A model generated the notes under the pieces. That model saw only the letters and a list, made by a program, of their open reading frames with translations. It made no database searches and had not been told where the DNA came from. From Massilia eburnea (GTDB lineage: Bacteria; Pseudomonadota; Gammaproteobacteria; Burkholderiales; Burkholderiaceae_D), in contig NZ_WNKX01000016.1 of assembly GCF_009720745.1 (NCBI RefSeq), forward strand, positions 62,001-126,000: a stretch of DNA of 64,000 bases, in the 5' to 3' direction. Positions within the stretch are counted from its first letter, which is position 1. Each line of letters begins with the position of its first letter. Below, piece by piece: positions 1 to 7,170 of the stretch. Made by a program: the position numbers and the translations under genes.

Positions 1-941
1 GGGCCGAAGACGCGGCCGATCTGGGTTGGTTCGATATCGACGTGCACGAAGGTACGGCCTTCGGTGAATACGTCGACAGAGCCGGTGTGGCGGTTGGCCC
101 AGCGGTTGCCGATGCCGATGATGAAGTCGGAAGCCAGCACGGTGGCGTTGCCGTAGCGGTGGCTGGTCTGCAGGCCGGCCATGCCCGCCATCAGCGGGTG
201 GTCGTCAGGGATGGTGCCCCAGCCCATCAGGGTCGGGATCACCGGCACGTTGACGATTTCGGCGAATTCCTGCAGCAGGGCGGAGGCATTGGCGTTGATG
301 ATGCCGCCGCCGGCGGTGATCAGCGGGTATTCCGCTTCCATCATCATTTCCAGCGCCTTCTCGACCTGGGCGCGCGAGGCGCGCGGCTTGAACGCTTCCA
401 GCGGGGTGTAGGTCTCCGGATCGAATTCGATCTGCGCCATCATCACATCGAACGGCAGGTCGATCAGCACCGGACCTGGACGGCCGGAGCGCATCAGGTG
501 GAAGGCTTGCTGGAACACGCGCGGCACCTGGGCTGGCTCCAGGACCGTGGTCGCCATCTTGGTGACTGGCTTGGCGATGGACGAAATGTCGACGGCCTGG
601 AAGTCTTCCTTGTGCAGGCGGGCGCGCGGCGCCTGGCCGGTAATGCACAGGATAGGGATCGAGTCCGCTTGCGCCGAATACAGGCCGGTGATCATGTCCG
701 TGCCCGCTGGACCGGAGGTGCCGATGCAGACGCCGATATTGCCCGGCGCAGCGCGGGTGTAGCCTTCAGCCATGTGGGATGCGCCTTCGACGTGGCGGCC
801 CAGGATGTGCTTGATCTTGCCGTTCTTTTTCAGTGCAGCGTACAGCGGATTGATGGCAGCACCCGGCACGCCGAACGCGACCGAAATGCCTTCCTTCTGC
901 AGTACGTGGACAGCTGCTTCAGCTGCCGTCATTTTTGCCAT
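1..941 (-). CDS. gcl: Glyoxylate carboligase (5' part)
   Basis: ThDP-dependent enzyme that condenses two glyoxylates to tartronate semialdehyde and CO2 in glyoxylate/glycolate assimilation. The window holds 313 N-terminal residues; the 3' end runs off the left edge. The reading starts [10 protein letters not shown] with a GGAGATCACC ribosome site directly upstream. The stretch [14 protein letters not shown] has Val51 where most ThDP enzymes carry the catalytic Glu, which is the diagnostic substitution of Gcl, so acetolactate synthase is unlikely. IGTSGPAG and the start of the central domain (TLMGWGTIP) follow. It is divergent from a LysR gene 126 bp away, a common arrangement for a pathway regulator. 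Confidence 0.93.
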   Translation of the reverse strand, partial: MAKMTAAEAAVHVLQKEGISVAFGVPGAAINPLYAALKKNGKIKHILGRHVEGASHMAEGYTRAAPGNIGVCIGTSGPAGTDMITGLYSAQADSIPILCITGQAPRARLHKEDFQAVDISSIAKPVTKMATTVLEPAQVPRVFQQAFHLMRSGRPGPVLIDLPFDVMMAQIEFDPETYTPLEAFKPRASRAQVEKALEMMMEAEYPLITAGGGIINANASALLQEFAEIVNVPVIPTLMGWGTIPDDHPLMAGMAGLQTSHRYGNATVLASDFIIGIGNRWANRHTGSVDVFTEGRTFVHVDIEPTQIGRVFG

Positions 942-1067
942 GGTGATCTCCTGATATGCGTACAAAGTCTGTTGTTGATGTTTTGTATGCTATCGGCGAA
1001 CGGTTGCCCTGATAAGACGACAAAAAATCGTTTCATTCGATACTATGTGTATGGAATAATCGAAGGC

Positions 1068-2036
1068 ATGGACAAACTCAAGCAAATCGAGGCCTTCGTG
1101 GCCGTGGTCGAGAAGGGCAGCCTGGCCCGTGCGGCGCTGGAACAGAACATCACGCCGGTGATGCTGGGGCGCCGGATCGACGCGCTGGAAAAGCGTTTGG
1201 GGGTAAAACTGATGCACCGCACAACGCGCCACCAGACGCTGACGGAGCAGGGCAACGTCTTCCTGGAGGATTGCCGCAAGCTGCTCTCTGATATGGAGAT
1301 CGCCGAACGCAATATTTCGGAGGGAAGACACAAGGCCACCGGTCACCTGATCGTGTCCGCGCCGGCCTCGTTTGGGCGCCAGCATGTTGCGCCGCACGCG
1401 CCGGGCTTTCTGGCAGCGAATCCGGACGTGCAGCTGTCCTTCAACCTGACCGACCAGGTGATCGACCTGGTGCGCGAAGGCTATGACCTGGGCATCCGCA
1501 TCGGTGGCGTGATCGACCCAAGTTTTGTGGCGGTGCGCCTGGCGAAGAACCGGCGTGTTGTATGCGGCACACCTGAATATTTCGAGCGGAACGGTATTCC
1601 ACGCACGCTGGACGACCTGGCCCAGCACAACTGCCTGGCGTTCAACCTGCAGGGGGGACAGCAGCGCGGCTGGTATTTCCAGCAGGGCGGCAAGCCAGTC
1701 ACGGTCAGGGTGCAGGGGAACCTGGACTGCAACGACGGCGAGCTATTGCATCGCTGGGCATGCGAAAGCCTGGGCCTGGCCTGGCGTTCGACGTGGGAAA
1801 TCCAGGCGCAGCTGGCGGAGGGCAGCCTGATTACGGTGCTCGATGATTTTGCGCTGCCCGATTACGACATCATGGCGGTCTACCTGCAGCAGCGCCATTT
1901 GCCGGCGAAAATCCGCTTCTTCATCGACGAACTGAAAGCGATCTACGCCGAGCCAGGGTATTGGACTAAGCCAATTGCGCAGCGTCCGGCAAGCGCGGCT
2001 GGGACAGGAACACTGCAACTTCCGCCATCGCCTTGA
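1068..2036 (+). CDS. LysR-family transcriptional regulator
   Basis: 322 residues. An N-terminal winged helix-turn-helix (about residues 4-62, KQIEAFVAVVEKGSLARAAL) is followed by a LysR substrate-binding domain (about 90-295). The start at 1068 is chosen because residue 1 sits just before the HTH; the reading frame stays open upstream to base 42, but that part runs antisense through gcl and is not coding. The regulator is divergent from gcl and plausibly controls it (inference). Its last 71 bases overlap the convergent gene at 1966-2916, so the C-terminal tail after about residue 300 (proline- and alanine-rich) may be an extension past the usual domain end. Confidence 0.9.
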   Translation: MDKLKQIEAFVAVVEKGSLARAALEQNITPVMLGRRIDALEKRLGVKLMHRTTRHQTLTEQGNVFLEDCRKLLSDMEIAERNISEGRHKATGHLIVSAPASFGRQHVAPHAPGFLAANPDVQLSFNLTDQVIDLVREGYDLGIRIGGVIDPSFVAVRLAKNRRVVCGTPEYFERNGIPRTLDDLAQHNCLAFNLQGGQQRGWYFQQGGKPVTVRVQGNLDCNDGELLHRWACESLGLAWRSTWEIQAQLAEGSLITVLDDFALPDYDIMAVYLQQRHLPAKIRFFIDELKAIYAEPGYWTKPIAQRPASAAGTGTLQLPPSP

Positions 2037-2916
2037 AGACGGGAGCCGTCAGTTGCGCGACTTGCGCATGCGTGGGATTGTTTTCGAATGAGGTAAGGGG
2101 AGAAAGCTCGCGCATCAGTCGTGCGCGTACGATCTGCAGGCCGCAGCCGGCAATGATGGTGGCAATGTGCGGCAGCAGCTCGCGCATGCGCTGCACGCCA
2201 TCATTGGATTGCGCGGCAATTTCCAGCACGATGCCGCCTTCGGCCGGCTCCATTTGTACGGCGACCTTGCCGACGTTAGGCAAATTCAATTCGAGCCGCA
2301 GCGCCACGCGGGGACGGCGGCGGCGCTGGTCCGGCCCTTCCTCCTGGCCGGGATCGCGCGCAATCACGCGCAGGGTGAGCTTCTCCGCGCCCCAGGCATA
2401 GACGGCGAACCGCCAGGCATCGAGCTCCGACACCAGGCCATGGCTGGCGCGCTGCATTTGCGGTGGCGGATCGGCCATGAACAGGCTGGCCGGGACATGG
2501 CGGCCTTCATGCTGCTGCATCAGGGCAGCGCGCTGCTCGCCATAGGTGCGCACCATCACCTGCCAGGAGGCAGCCAATTGATTGGTATCGGGATTGTGCC
2601 AGACGAGCTGGCGCAAATTGAAGAGCTGGTTGGGCTGCATGGACAGCGTTTCCTGCGCCAGCATGGCGCCGGCGGCAGCAACCGCCGAGGCGATGGCCTT
2701 GCCAGCCTGGCCTTGCTGTACAGCGCCTTCCATCGATTCGATCAGTGCGCCGACGGAGGAGGGCAAGCCGTTCTGCAGTGCAAACTCCGGCGCGTCGCCC
2801 GGCGGCTGGGCAACGGGAGGAACCGGCTGTGCGCTGGTCAACCCGGGCGTCTCGCGCACCTGGCGATCATGGATACTCAGGGCCGGATTGGAGGGTGTTA
2901 CGCGATCGAGTGCCAT
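1966..2916 (-). CDS. FliK-like (flagellar hook-length control type) protein
   Basis: 316 residues. The N-terminal third is rich in Pro, Gln and Ala with low complexity (about residues 1-50). The C-terminal part (about 205-285) has the LRLELNLPNVGKVAVQME pattern, followed by GGIVLEIAAQ and a helical stretch ending in GCGLQIVRARL, which resembles the C-terminal domain of flagellar hook-length control proteins. FliK-type proteins act in the type III export apparatus, switching from hook to filament export. The location next to four flagellin genes supports a flagellar role, but a terminator hairpin (2947-2972) separates it from them. FliK itself is normally elsewhere, so this could be a FliK-domain paralogue. 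It overlaps the convergent LysR gene by 71 bases. Confidence 0.6.
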   Translation of the reverse strand: MALDRVTPSNPALSIHDRQVRETPGLTSAQPVPPVAQPPGDAPEFALQNGLPSSVGALIESMEGAVQQGQAGKAIASAVAAAGAMLAQETLSMQPNQLFNLRQLVWHNPDTNQLAASWQVMVRTYGEQRAALMQQHEGRHVPASLFMADPPPQMQRASHGLVSELDAWRFAVYAWGAEKLTLRVIARDPGQEEGPDQRRRRPRVALRLELNLPNVGKVAVQMEPAEGGIVLEIAAQSNDGVQRMRELLPHIATIIAGCGLQIVRARLMRELSPLTSFENNPTHAQVAQLTAPVFKAMAEVAVFLSQPRLPDAAQLA

Positions 2917-2946
2917 AAAAGCTGATAGTAATACGGCGATATAAAA

Positions 2947-2972
2947 AAAGCCAACCGCGCAGGGTTGGCTTT
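2947..2972 (-). terminator. Rho-independent terminator of flagellin gene 1
   Basis: The stem AAAGCCAACC / GGTTGGCTTT with a 6-base loop sits 19 bp past the flagellin stop and, on the minus strand, runs into a T tract. The same GCCAACC hairpin follows all four flagellin genes. Confidence 0.85.
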
Positions 2973-2990
2973 CTCAAGTGCCCTGCGTGA

Positions 2991-3863
2991 TTACTGCAGC
3001 AGCGACAGGACCAGCGAAGACTGGCTGTTCGACTGTTTCAGCATGGCGGTGCCGGCTTGCAGCAGCATCTGCGACGAGGTCATTTGCGCCGATTCCGAAG
3101 CGAAGTCGACGTCCATGATGCGGCCGGTTGCGTTCTTGGTGTTGGTCGAAATATTGGACAGGTTGTTGTAGACGTGGTCCAGGCGGTTCGAGATGGCACC
3201 CAGCTTGGAACGCAGCGCGCCAACGGAGTCGATGGCGGTGGCGATCTGGTCGATCGCAGCGTTGGCGCTGGCGGTCAGTTGGGTACCTGGCGCGGCCAGT
3301 GGCGTGCCTGCCTGGCTGAAACCGGCGCCGGTGGCGGTGCCCATGTCGGTCACAGCCTGGGCCAGTTCGGTGTTGAAGTTCACCGACAGTTTTTCGCCGG
3401 AGCTGGCGCCGATCTGGAAGGTCACGGCCGCGGTCAGCTTGCCGCCGGTGGCCAACAGCGAGGTGCCGCCGAATTTGGTGTTGCCGAAGATGTTGGACAG
3501 TTCGTCGGTCAGCGAGTCAAATTCCTTCTGCATCGCGGTCTGGTCGGCAGCGGTAGAGGAGCCGTCAGCGGCCTGGGTCGCCAGGTCCTTCATGCGGTTC
3601 AGGATGTTGGTGGTCTCGTCGAGTGCGCCTTCAGCGGTCTGCATCAGGGAAATCGAATTCTGGGTGTTGCGCATGGCAACGCCCATGCCGCTGGTCTGGG
3701 TTTTCAGACGGGTGGCGATCTGCAGGCCGGCTGCGTCGTCCATTGCCGAGTTGATGCGGAAGCCGGTGCTCAGGCGGGTCATCGACGTCGACAGCGAAGT
3801 CTGCGTACGGGAAATCGAGTTTTGCGCGGACAGCGCCGCTGCGTTGGTATGAAGGCTCAGCAT
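2991..3863 (-). CDS. fliC: Flagellin (copy 1)
   Basis: 290 residues, the flagellar filament subunit exported by the flagellar type III system. The N-terminal D0/D1 helices (MLSLHTNAAALSAQNSIS, then RLSTGFRINSAMDDAAGLQIA) and C-terminal D1/D0 helices (ATGRIMDVDFASES to LVLSLLQ) are intact. The middle (about 140-200) is short and variable, so there is no large surface D2/D3 domain. The start has a CCAGGAG ribosome site 6 bases upstream of ATG. Copies 1-4 are about equally long and share long blocks, which indicates tandem duplication with a diverging centre. No chaperone or cap gene is between them. This is the most downstream copy in the direction of transcription. Confidence 0.95.
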   Translation of the reverse strand: MLSLHTNAAALSAQNSISRTQTSLSTSMTRLSTGFRINSAMDDAAGLQIATRLKTQTSGMGVAMRNTQNSISLMQTAEGALDETTNILNRMKDLATQAADGSSTAADQTAMQKEFDSLTDELSNIFGNTKFGGTSLLATGGKLTAAVTFQIGASSGEKLSVNFNTELAQAVTDMGTATGAGFSQAGTPLAAPGTQLTASANAAIDQIATAIDSVGALRSKLGAISNRLDHVYNNLSNISTNTKNATGRIMDVDFASESAQMTSSQMLLQAGTAMLKQSNSQSSLVLSLLQ

Positions 3864-3925
3864 GCTAGCTCCTGGGTGGTTGGTTCGTTATGAGCAGCGA
3901 GGTGTTTTTCTGCGCTCTCAGTAAT

Positions 3926-3969
3926 ACAAGGCGACTGCCGTGCCGGAAGAGTTAAATGCCGAGTGGAAA
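3926..3969 (-). promoter_or_regulatory. Conserved bipartite upstream element of flagellin 1
   Basis: On the minus strand it reads CCACTCGGCATTTAA, then 17 variable bases, then TCGCCTTG. The same two blocks with exactly 17 bp between them occur upstream of all four flagellin genes while the spacer sequences differ, which points to a promoter. It is only weakly like the FliA (sigma-28) consensus, so the sigma factor is not assigned. It lies about 65 bp before the start codon. Confidence 0.6.
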
Positions 3970-3986
3970 TTTTTTTTGGAATAAAA

Positions 3987-4010
3987 AAGCCAACCGCGCA
4001 CGGTTGGCTT
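3987..4010 (-). terminator. Rho-independent terminator of flagellin gene 2
   Basis: Perfect stem AAGCCAACCG / CGGTTGGCTT with a 4-base loop; the minus strand continues into a T run. It is nearly identical to the hairpins after the other flagellin genes. Confidence 0.85.
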
Positions 4011-4033
4011 CTTGGGCAAAGCACGCTACGGAA

Positions 4034-4951
4034 TTACTGCAGCAGCGACATGACCAGCGAGGACTGGCTGTTCGACTGTTTCAGCATCGCGGTGCCGGCT
4101 TGCAGCAGCATTTGCGACGAGGTCATGGTGGCGGATTCGGAGGCGAAGTCCACGTCCATGATGCGGCCGGTTGCGTTCTTGGTGTTGGTCGAGATGTTGG
4201 ACAGGTTATTGTAGACGTGGTCCAGGCGGTTCGACACCGCGCCGAGCTTGGAACGCAGGGCGCCGACGGAATCAATCGCGGTGGCCAGCTTGTCGATGGT
4301 GGCGTTGGCGTTGGTGGAACCGGTTGCTGCAACGCCGCCGGCCAGGTCGCTGATTTCGGTGCCGTTGGCGGCGCCGGCGACGCCGGCGTCCACGAAGCCT
4401 GCTGCCGCTGCCTTGATGTCAGCCGAGGCCGTGTTGCGCTCGGTCGAGAAGTCTGCCGACAGTTTCTCGCCGGAGCTGGCGCCAATCTGGAAAGTAATTG
4501 CAGCGGACAGTTTGCCCGGTGCCGCGCCGCCGGCTTTCTGCAGCAGGGTAGTGCCGCCGAATTTGGTGTTGTTGAAGATGTTCGACAGCTCGTCGGTCAG
4601 GGAGTTGTACTCCTTCTGCATCGCGCTCTGGTCGGCGGCGGTGGACGAACCGTCGGCAGCCTGGGTCGCCAGGTCTTTCATGCGGTTCAGAATGTTGGTG
4701 GTCTCGTCCAGCGCGCCTTCCGAGGTCTGCATCAGCGAGATCGAGTTCTGGGTGTTGCGCATGGCAACGCCCATGCCGCTGGTCTGGGTCTTCAGACGAG
4801 TGGCGATCTGCAGGCCTGCAGCATCATCCATTGCCGAGTTGATGCGGAAGCCGGTGCTCAGGCGCGTCATCGAGGTCGACAGCGACGACTGGGTGCGGGA
4901 AATCGAGTTTTGCGCGGAAAGGGCCGCTGCGTTGGTGTGAAGGCTCAGCAT
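4034..4951 (-). CDS. fliC: Flagellin (copy 2)
   Basis: 305 residues, the longest of the four flagellins. The conserved N-terminal block (MLSLHTNAAALSAQNSIS) and C-terminal block (end LVMSLLQ) are as in copy 1. The centre (about residues 135-215) carries an Ala/Gly-rich insert (QKAGGAAPGKLSAAITF, later ADIKAAAAGFVDAGVAGAA) that differs from the other copies. It also has TMTSSQMLLQ near the C-terminus where the others have QMTSSQMLLQ. It has its own upstream element and terminator, so it is probably a single-gene transcript. A good ribosome site (CCAGGAG) precedes ATG. Confidence 0.95.
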   Translation of the reverse strand: MLSLHTNAAALSAQNSISRTQSSLSTSMTRLSTGFRINSAMDDAAGLQIATRLKTQTSGMGVAMRNTQNSISLMQTSEGALDETTNILNRMKDLATQAADGSSTAADQSAMQKEYNSLTDELSNIFNNTKFGGTTLLQKAGGAAPGKLSAAITFQIGASSGEKLSADFSTERNTASADIKAAAAGFVDAGVAGAANGTEISDLAGGVAATGSTNANATIDKLATAIDSVGALRSKLGAVSNRLDHVYNNLSNISTNTKNATGRIMDVDFASESATMTSSQMLLQAGTAMLKQSNSQSSLVMSLLQ

Positions 4952-5011
4952 GCTAACTCCTGGGTTATTGTTTCAAATTGAGCAGCGAGTCACTTCTACG
5001 CTCTCAACAGA

Positions 5012-5055
5012 TCAAGGCGACCGGGGCGGTGCGGGCATTAAATGCCGAGTGGAAA
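5012..5055 (-). promoter_or_regulatory. Conserved bipartite upstream element of flagellin 2
   Basis: Same CCACTCGGCATTTAA block, 17 bp spacer and TCGCCTTG block as the other three copies, about 63 bp upstream of the start. Here the first block is also part of a small local palindrome around GCATTTAATGC, which is not shared by the other copies. Confidence 0.6.
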
Positions 5056-5065
5056 TTTTTAAATA

Positions 5066-5095
5066 AAAAAGCCAACCGCGAACGGTTGGCTTTTT
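5066..5095 (-). terminator. Rho-independent terminator of flagellin gene 3
   Basis: Stem AAAAAGCCAACCG / CGGTTGGCTTTTT with a short loop (CGAA); T tracts flank it on both strands. Confidence 0.85.
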
Positions 5096-5113
5096 GCCAA
5101 GTGGAATACTGAA

Positions 5114-6004
5114 TTACTGCAGCAAGGACATGACCAGGGAGGACTGGCTGTTCGATTGTTTCAGCATGGCGGTACCGGCTTGCAGCAGCATCTGCGACGA
5201 GGTCATTTGCGCCGATTCGGAGGCGAAGTCGACGTCCATGATGCGCCCGGTGGCGTTCTTGGTGTTGGTCGAAATATTGGACAGGTTGTTGTAGACGTGG
5301 TCCAGGCGGTTCGAGATGGCACCCAGCTTGGAACGCAGTGCGCCGACGGCGTCGATCGCAGTGGCCAGTTTGTCGATCGCACCGTTGGCGGCGGCGGCGG
5401 TGCTGATCTCGACGCCGGCCGCTGGCACCGACGTGCCGTCGTCCTTGAATCCGACCGAAGCGAGTGCGATCTTGGCGGAAGCCGCGCCCAGTTCGGCGGT
5501 GAAGTCTGCCGTCAGCTTTTCGCCGGAGCTGGCGCCGATCTGGAAGGTGATCGCCGCAGACAGCTTGCCAGGGCTGGCGCCGGTCGCGTTCTGCATCAGG
5601 GTCGTGCCGCCGAACTTGGTGTTGTTGAAGATATTGGTCAGTTCGTCGGTCAGCGAGTCGTATTCCTTCTGCATCGCAGTCTGGTCGGCGGTGGTGGAGG
5701 AGCCGTCGGCTGCCTGGGTGGCCAGGTCCTTCATGCGGTTCAGGATATTGGTGGTCTCATCCAGTGCGCCTTCCGAGGTCTGCATCAGCGAGATGGAATT
5801 CTGGGTGTTGCGCATGGCAACGTTCATGCCGCTGGTCTGGGTCTTCAGGCGGGTGGCGATCTGCAGGCCTGCAGCATCGTCCATTGCCGAATTGATACGG
5901 AAGCCAGTGCTCAGGCGGGTCATCGAGGTCGACAACGAGCTCTGGGTGCGGGAGATCGAGTTTTGTGCGGAAAGGGCCGCTGCATTGGTGTGAAGGCTCA
6001 GCAT
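5114..6004 (-). CDS. fliC: Flagellin (copy 3)
   Basis: 296 residues with the conserved D0/D1 helical ends of the family (N-terminal MLSLHTNAAALSAQ, C-terminal LVMSLLQ). The variable centre (about 135-210) differs from its neighbours (QNATGASPGKLSAAITF, SVGFKDDGTSVPAAGVEIS). A small conserved-region difference is TSGMNVAMRN instead of TSGMGVAMRN. The 5' leader is shorter than those of the other copies (the bipartite element is only about 38 bp from the start). It has its own terminator. Role as for the other copies: filament subunit. Confidence 0.95.
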   Translation of the reverse strand: MLSLHTNAAALSAQNSISRTQSSLSTSMTRLSTGFRINSAMDDAAGLQIATRLKTQTSGMNVAMRNTQNSISLMQTSEGALDETTNILNRMKDLATQAADGSSTTADQTAMQKEYDSLTDELTNIFNNTKFGGTTLMQNATGASPGKLSAAITFQIGASSGEKLTADFTAELGAASAKIALASVGFKDDGTSVPAAGVEISTAAAANGAIDKLATAIDAVGALRSKLGAISNRLDHVYNNLSNISTNTKNATGRIMDVDFASESAQMTSSQMLLQAGTAMLKQSNSQSSLVMSLLQ

Positions 6005-6039
6005 GCTAACTCCTGGGGTTGTTGGTTGCTCTCAGGAGT

Positions 6040-6083
6040 ACAAGGCGACGGCTGGGCGAGAGGAGTTAAATGCCGAGTGGAAA
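6040..6083 (-). promoter_or_regulatory. Conserved bipartite upstream element of flagellin 3
   Basis: CCACTCGGCATTTAA, 17 bp, TCGCCTTG on the minus strand. The distance to the start codon is about 38 bp, shorter than in the other copies, which places the transcription start close upstream of the ribosome site. Confidence 0.6.
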
Positions 6084-6095
6084 TTTAATTGAATA

Positions 6096-6126
6096 AAAAA
6101 AGCCAACCGCGAACGGTTGGCTTTTT
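6096..6126 (-). terminator. Rho-independent terminator of flagellin gene 4
   Basis: Stem AAAAAGCCAACCG / CGGTTGGCTTTTT, the same hairpin as after copy 3, located just past the stop of the flagellin at 6145-7035. Confidence 0.85.
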
Positions 6127-6144
6127 GATACGGCGGCTACTGAA

Positions 6145-7035
6145 TTACTGCAGCAGGGACAGGACCAGGGAGGACTGGCTGTTCGACTGCTTCAGCATGG
6201 CGGTGCCGGCTTGCAGCAGCATCTGCGACGAGGTCATTTGCGCCGATTCGGAAGCGAAGTCGACGTCCATGATGCGGCCGGTTGCGTTTTTGGTGTTGGT
6301 CGAAATATTGGACAGGTTGTTGTAGACATGGTCCAGGCGGTTCGAGATGGCACCCAGCTTGGAACGCAGTGCGCCCACGGCGTCGATCGCGGTGGCCAGC
6401 TTGTCGATGGCCAGGTTGGCGGTGCCGGCGCCGGTCAGTTCAGTGCCAGCGGCCGCACCGGCGCCAGCGTCGGTGAAGCCGGCAGCAGCGGCCTTGATCA
6501 GGCCTGCCGCGCCGGTACCGCCACCGGTGGTGCCCAGTTCTGCGGTGAAGTTGGCCGACAGGGTCTCGCCGGTGCTGGCGCCAATCTGGAAAGTGATTGC
6601 CGCAGTCAGCTTACCAGTGGAGCTGAGCAGGGAAGTGCCGCCGAACTTGGTGTTGGTGAAGATGTTCGACAGTTCGTCGGTCAGCGAGTCGTATTCCTTC
6701 TGCATCGCGGTCTGGTCGGCGGCGGTGGAGGAGCCGTCAGCTGCCTGGGTGGCCAAGTCCTTCATGCGGTTCAGGATGTTGGAAGTCTCGTCCAGAGCGC
6801 CTTCTGCGGTCTGCATCAGGGAGATCGAGTTCTGCGTGTTGCGCATGGCAACGCCCATGCCGCTGGTCTGGGTTTTCAGACGGGTGGCGATCTGCAGGCC
6901 GGCCGCGTCATCCATTGCCGAGTTGATACGGAAGCCGGTGCTCAGGCGGGTCATCGAGGTCGACAGCGACGACTGGGTACGGGAAATCGAGTTTTGCGCC
7001 GAAAGGGCTGCTGCGTTGGTGTGAAGACTCAGCAT
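6145..7035 (-). CDS. fliC: Flagellin (copy 4)
   Basis: 296 residues, the first flagellin in transcription order. Both helical ends are conserved (MLSLHTNAAALSAQ and LVLSLLQ). The centre has a Gly/Ala/Thr-rich stretch (ELGTTGGGTGAAGLIKAAAA, then TDAGAGAAAGTELTGAG) that differs from copies 1-3. It shares ETSNILNRMKDLATQ where the others have ETTNIL. Its own upstream element and terminator again suggest a single-gene transcription unit. The start has CCAGGAGTAATC before ATG, slightly different from CCAGGAGTTAGC of copies 2 and 3. Confidence 0.95.
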   Translation of the reverse strand: MLSLHTNAAALSAQNSISRTQSSLSTSMTRLSTGFRINSAMDDAAGLQIATRLKTQTSGMGVAMRNTQNSISLMQTAEGALDETSNILNRMKDLATQAADGSSTAADQTAMQKEYDSLTDELSNIFTNTKFGGTSLLSSTGKLTAAITFQIGASTGETLSANFTAELGTTGGGTGAAGLIKAAAAGFTDAGAGAAAGTELTGAGTANLAIDKLATAIDAVGALRSKLGAISNRLDHVYNNLSNISTNTKNATGRIMDVDFASESAQMTSSQMLLQAGTAMLKQSNSQSSLVLSLLQ

Positions 7036-7091
7036 GATTACTCCTGGGTGGTTGGTTCGTTTCGAGCGCCTGTTGAGGCGCTCTCAGAAGT

Positions 7092-7135
7092 ACAAGACGA
7101 CCGCAGGGCTTGAAGAATTAAATGCTGAGTGGAAA
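7092..7135 (-). promoter_or_regulatory. Conserved bipartite upstream element of flagellin 4
   Basis: CCACTCAGCATTTAA, 17 bp, TCGTCTTG on the minus strand, with one base change in each block relative to copies 1-3. It lies about 59 bp before the start codon. Confidence 0.55.
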
Positions 7136-7140
7136 TAAAT

Positions 7141-7160
7141 AAGGGGGCCTGAGCCCCCTT
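7141..7160 (-). terminator. Terminator-like hairpin after ETF-QO
   Basis: Stem AAGGGGGC / GCCCCCTT with a 4-base loop, 10 bp past the stop codon of the ETF-ubiquinone oxidoreductase gene. The minus-strand T tract is interrupted (TTATTTATTT). Confidence 0.7.
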
Positions 7161-7170
7161 GTCTTCTTGC

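Noticed and set aside
42..1067. A long plus-strand frame continuous with the LysR gene
   Set aside because: The first 342 codons run antisense through gcl, whose minus-strand product is a clear ThDP enzyme; the LysR HTH starts only at 1068.
3926..3969. Sigma-54 promoter (GG-N10-GC) before flagellin 1
   Set aside because: The spacing fits only in this copy; the other three flagellin upstream regions lack the GG at the required place.
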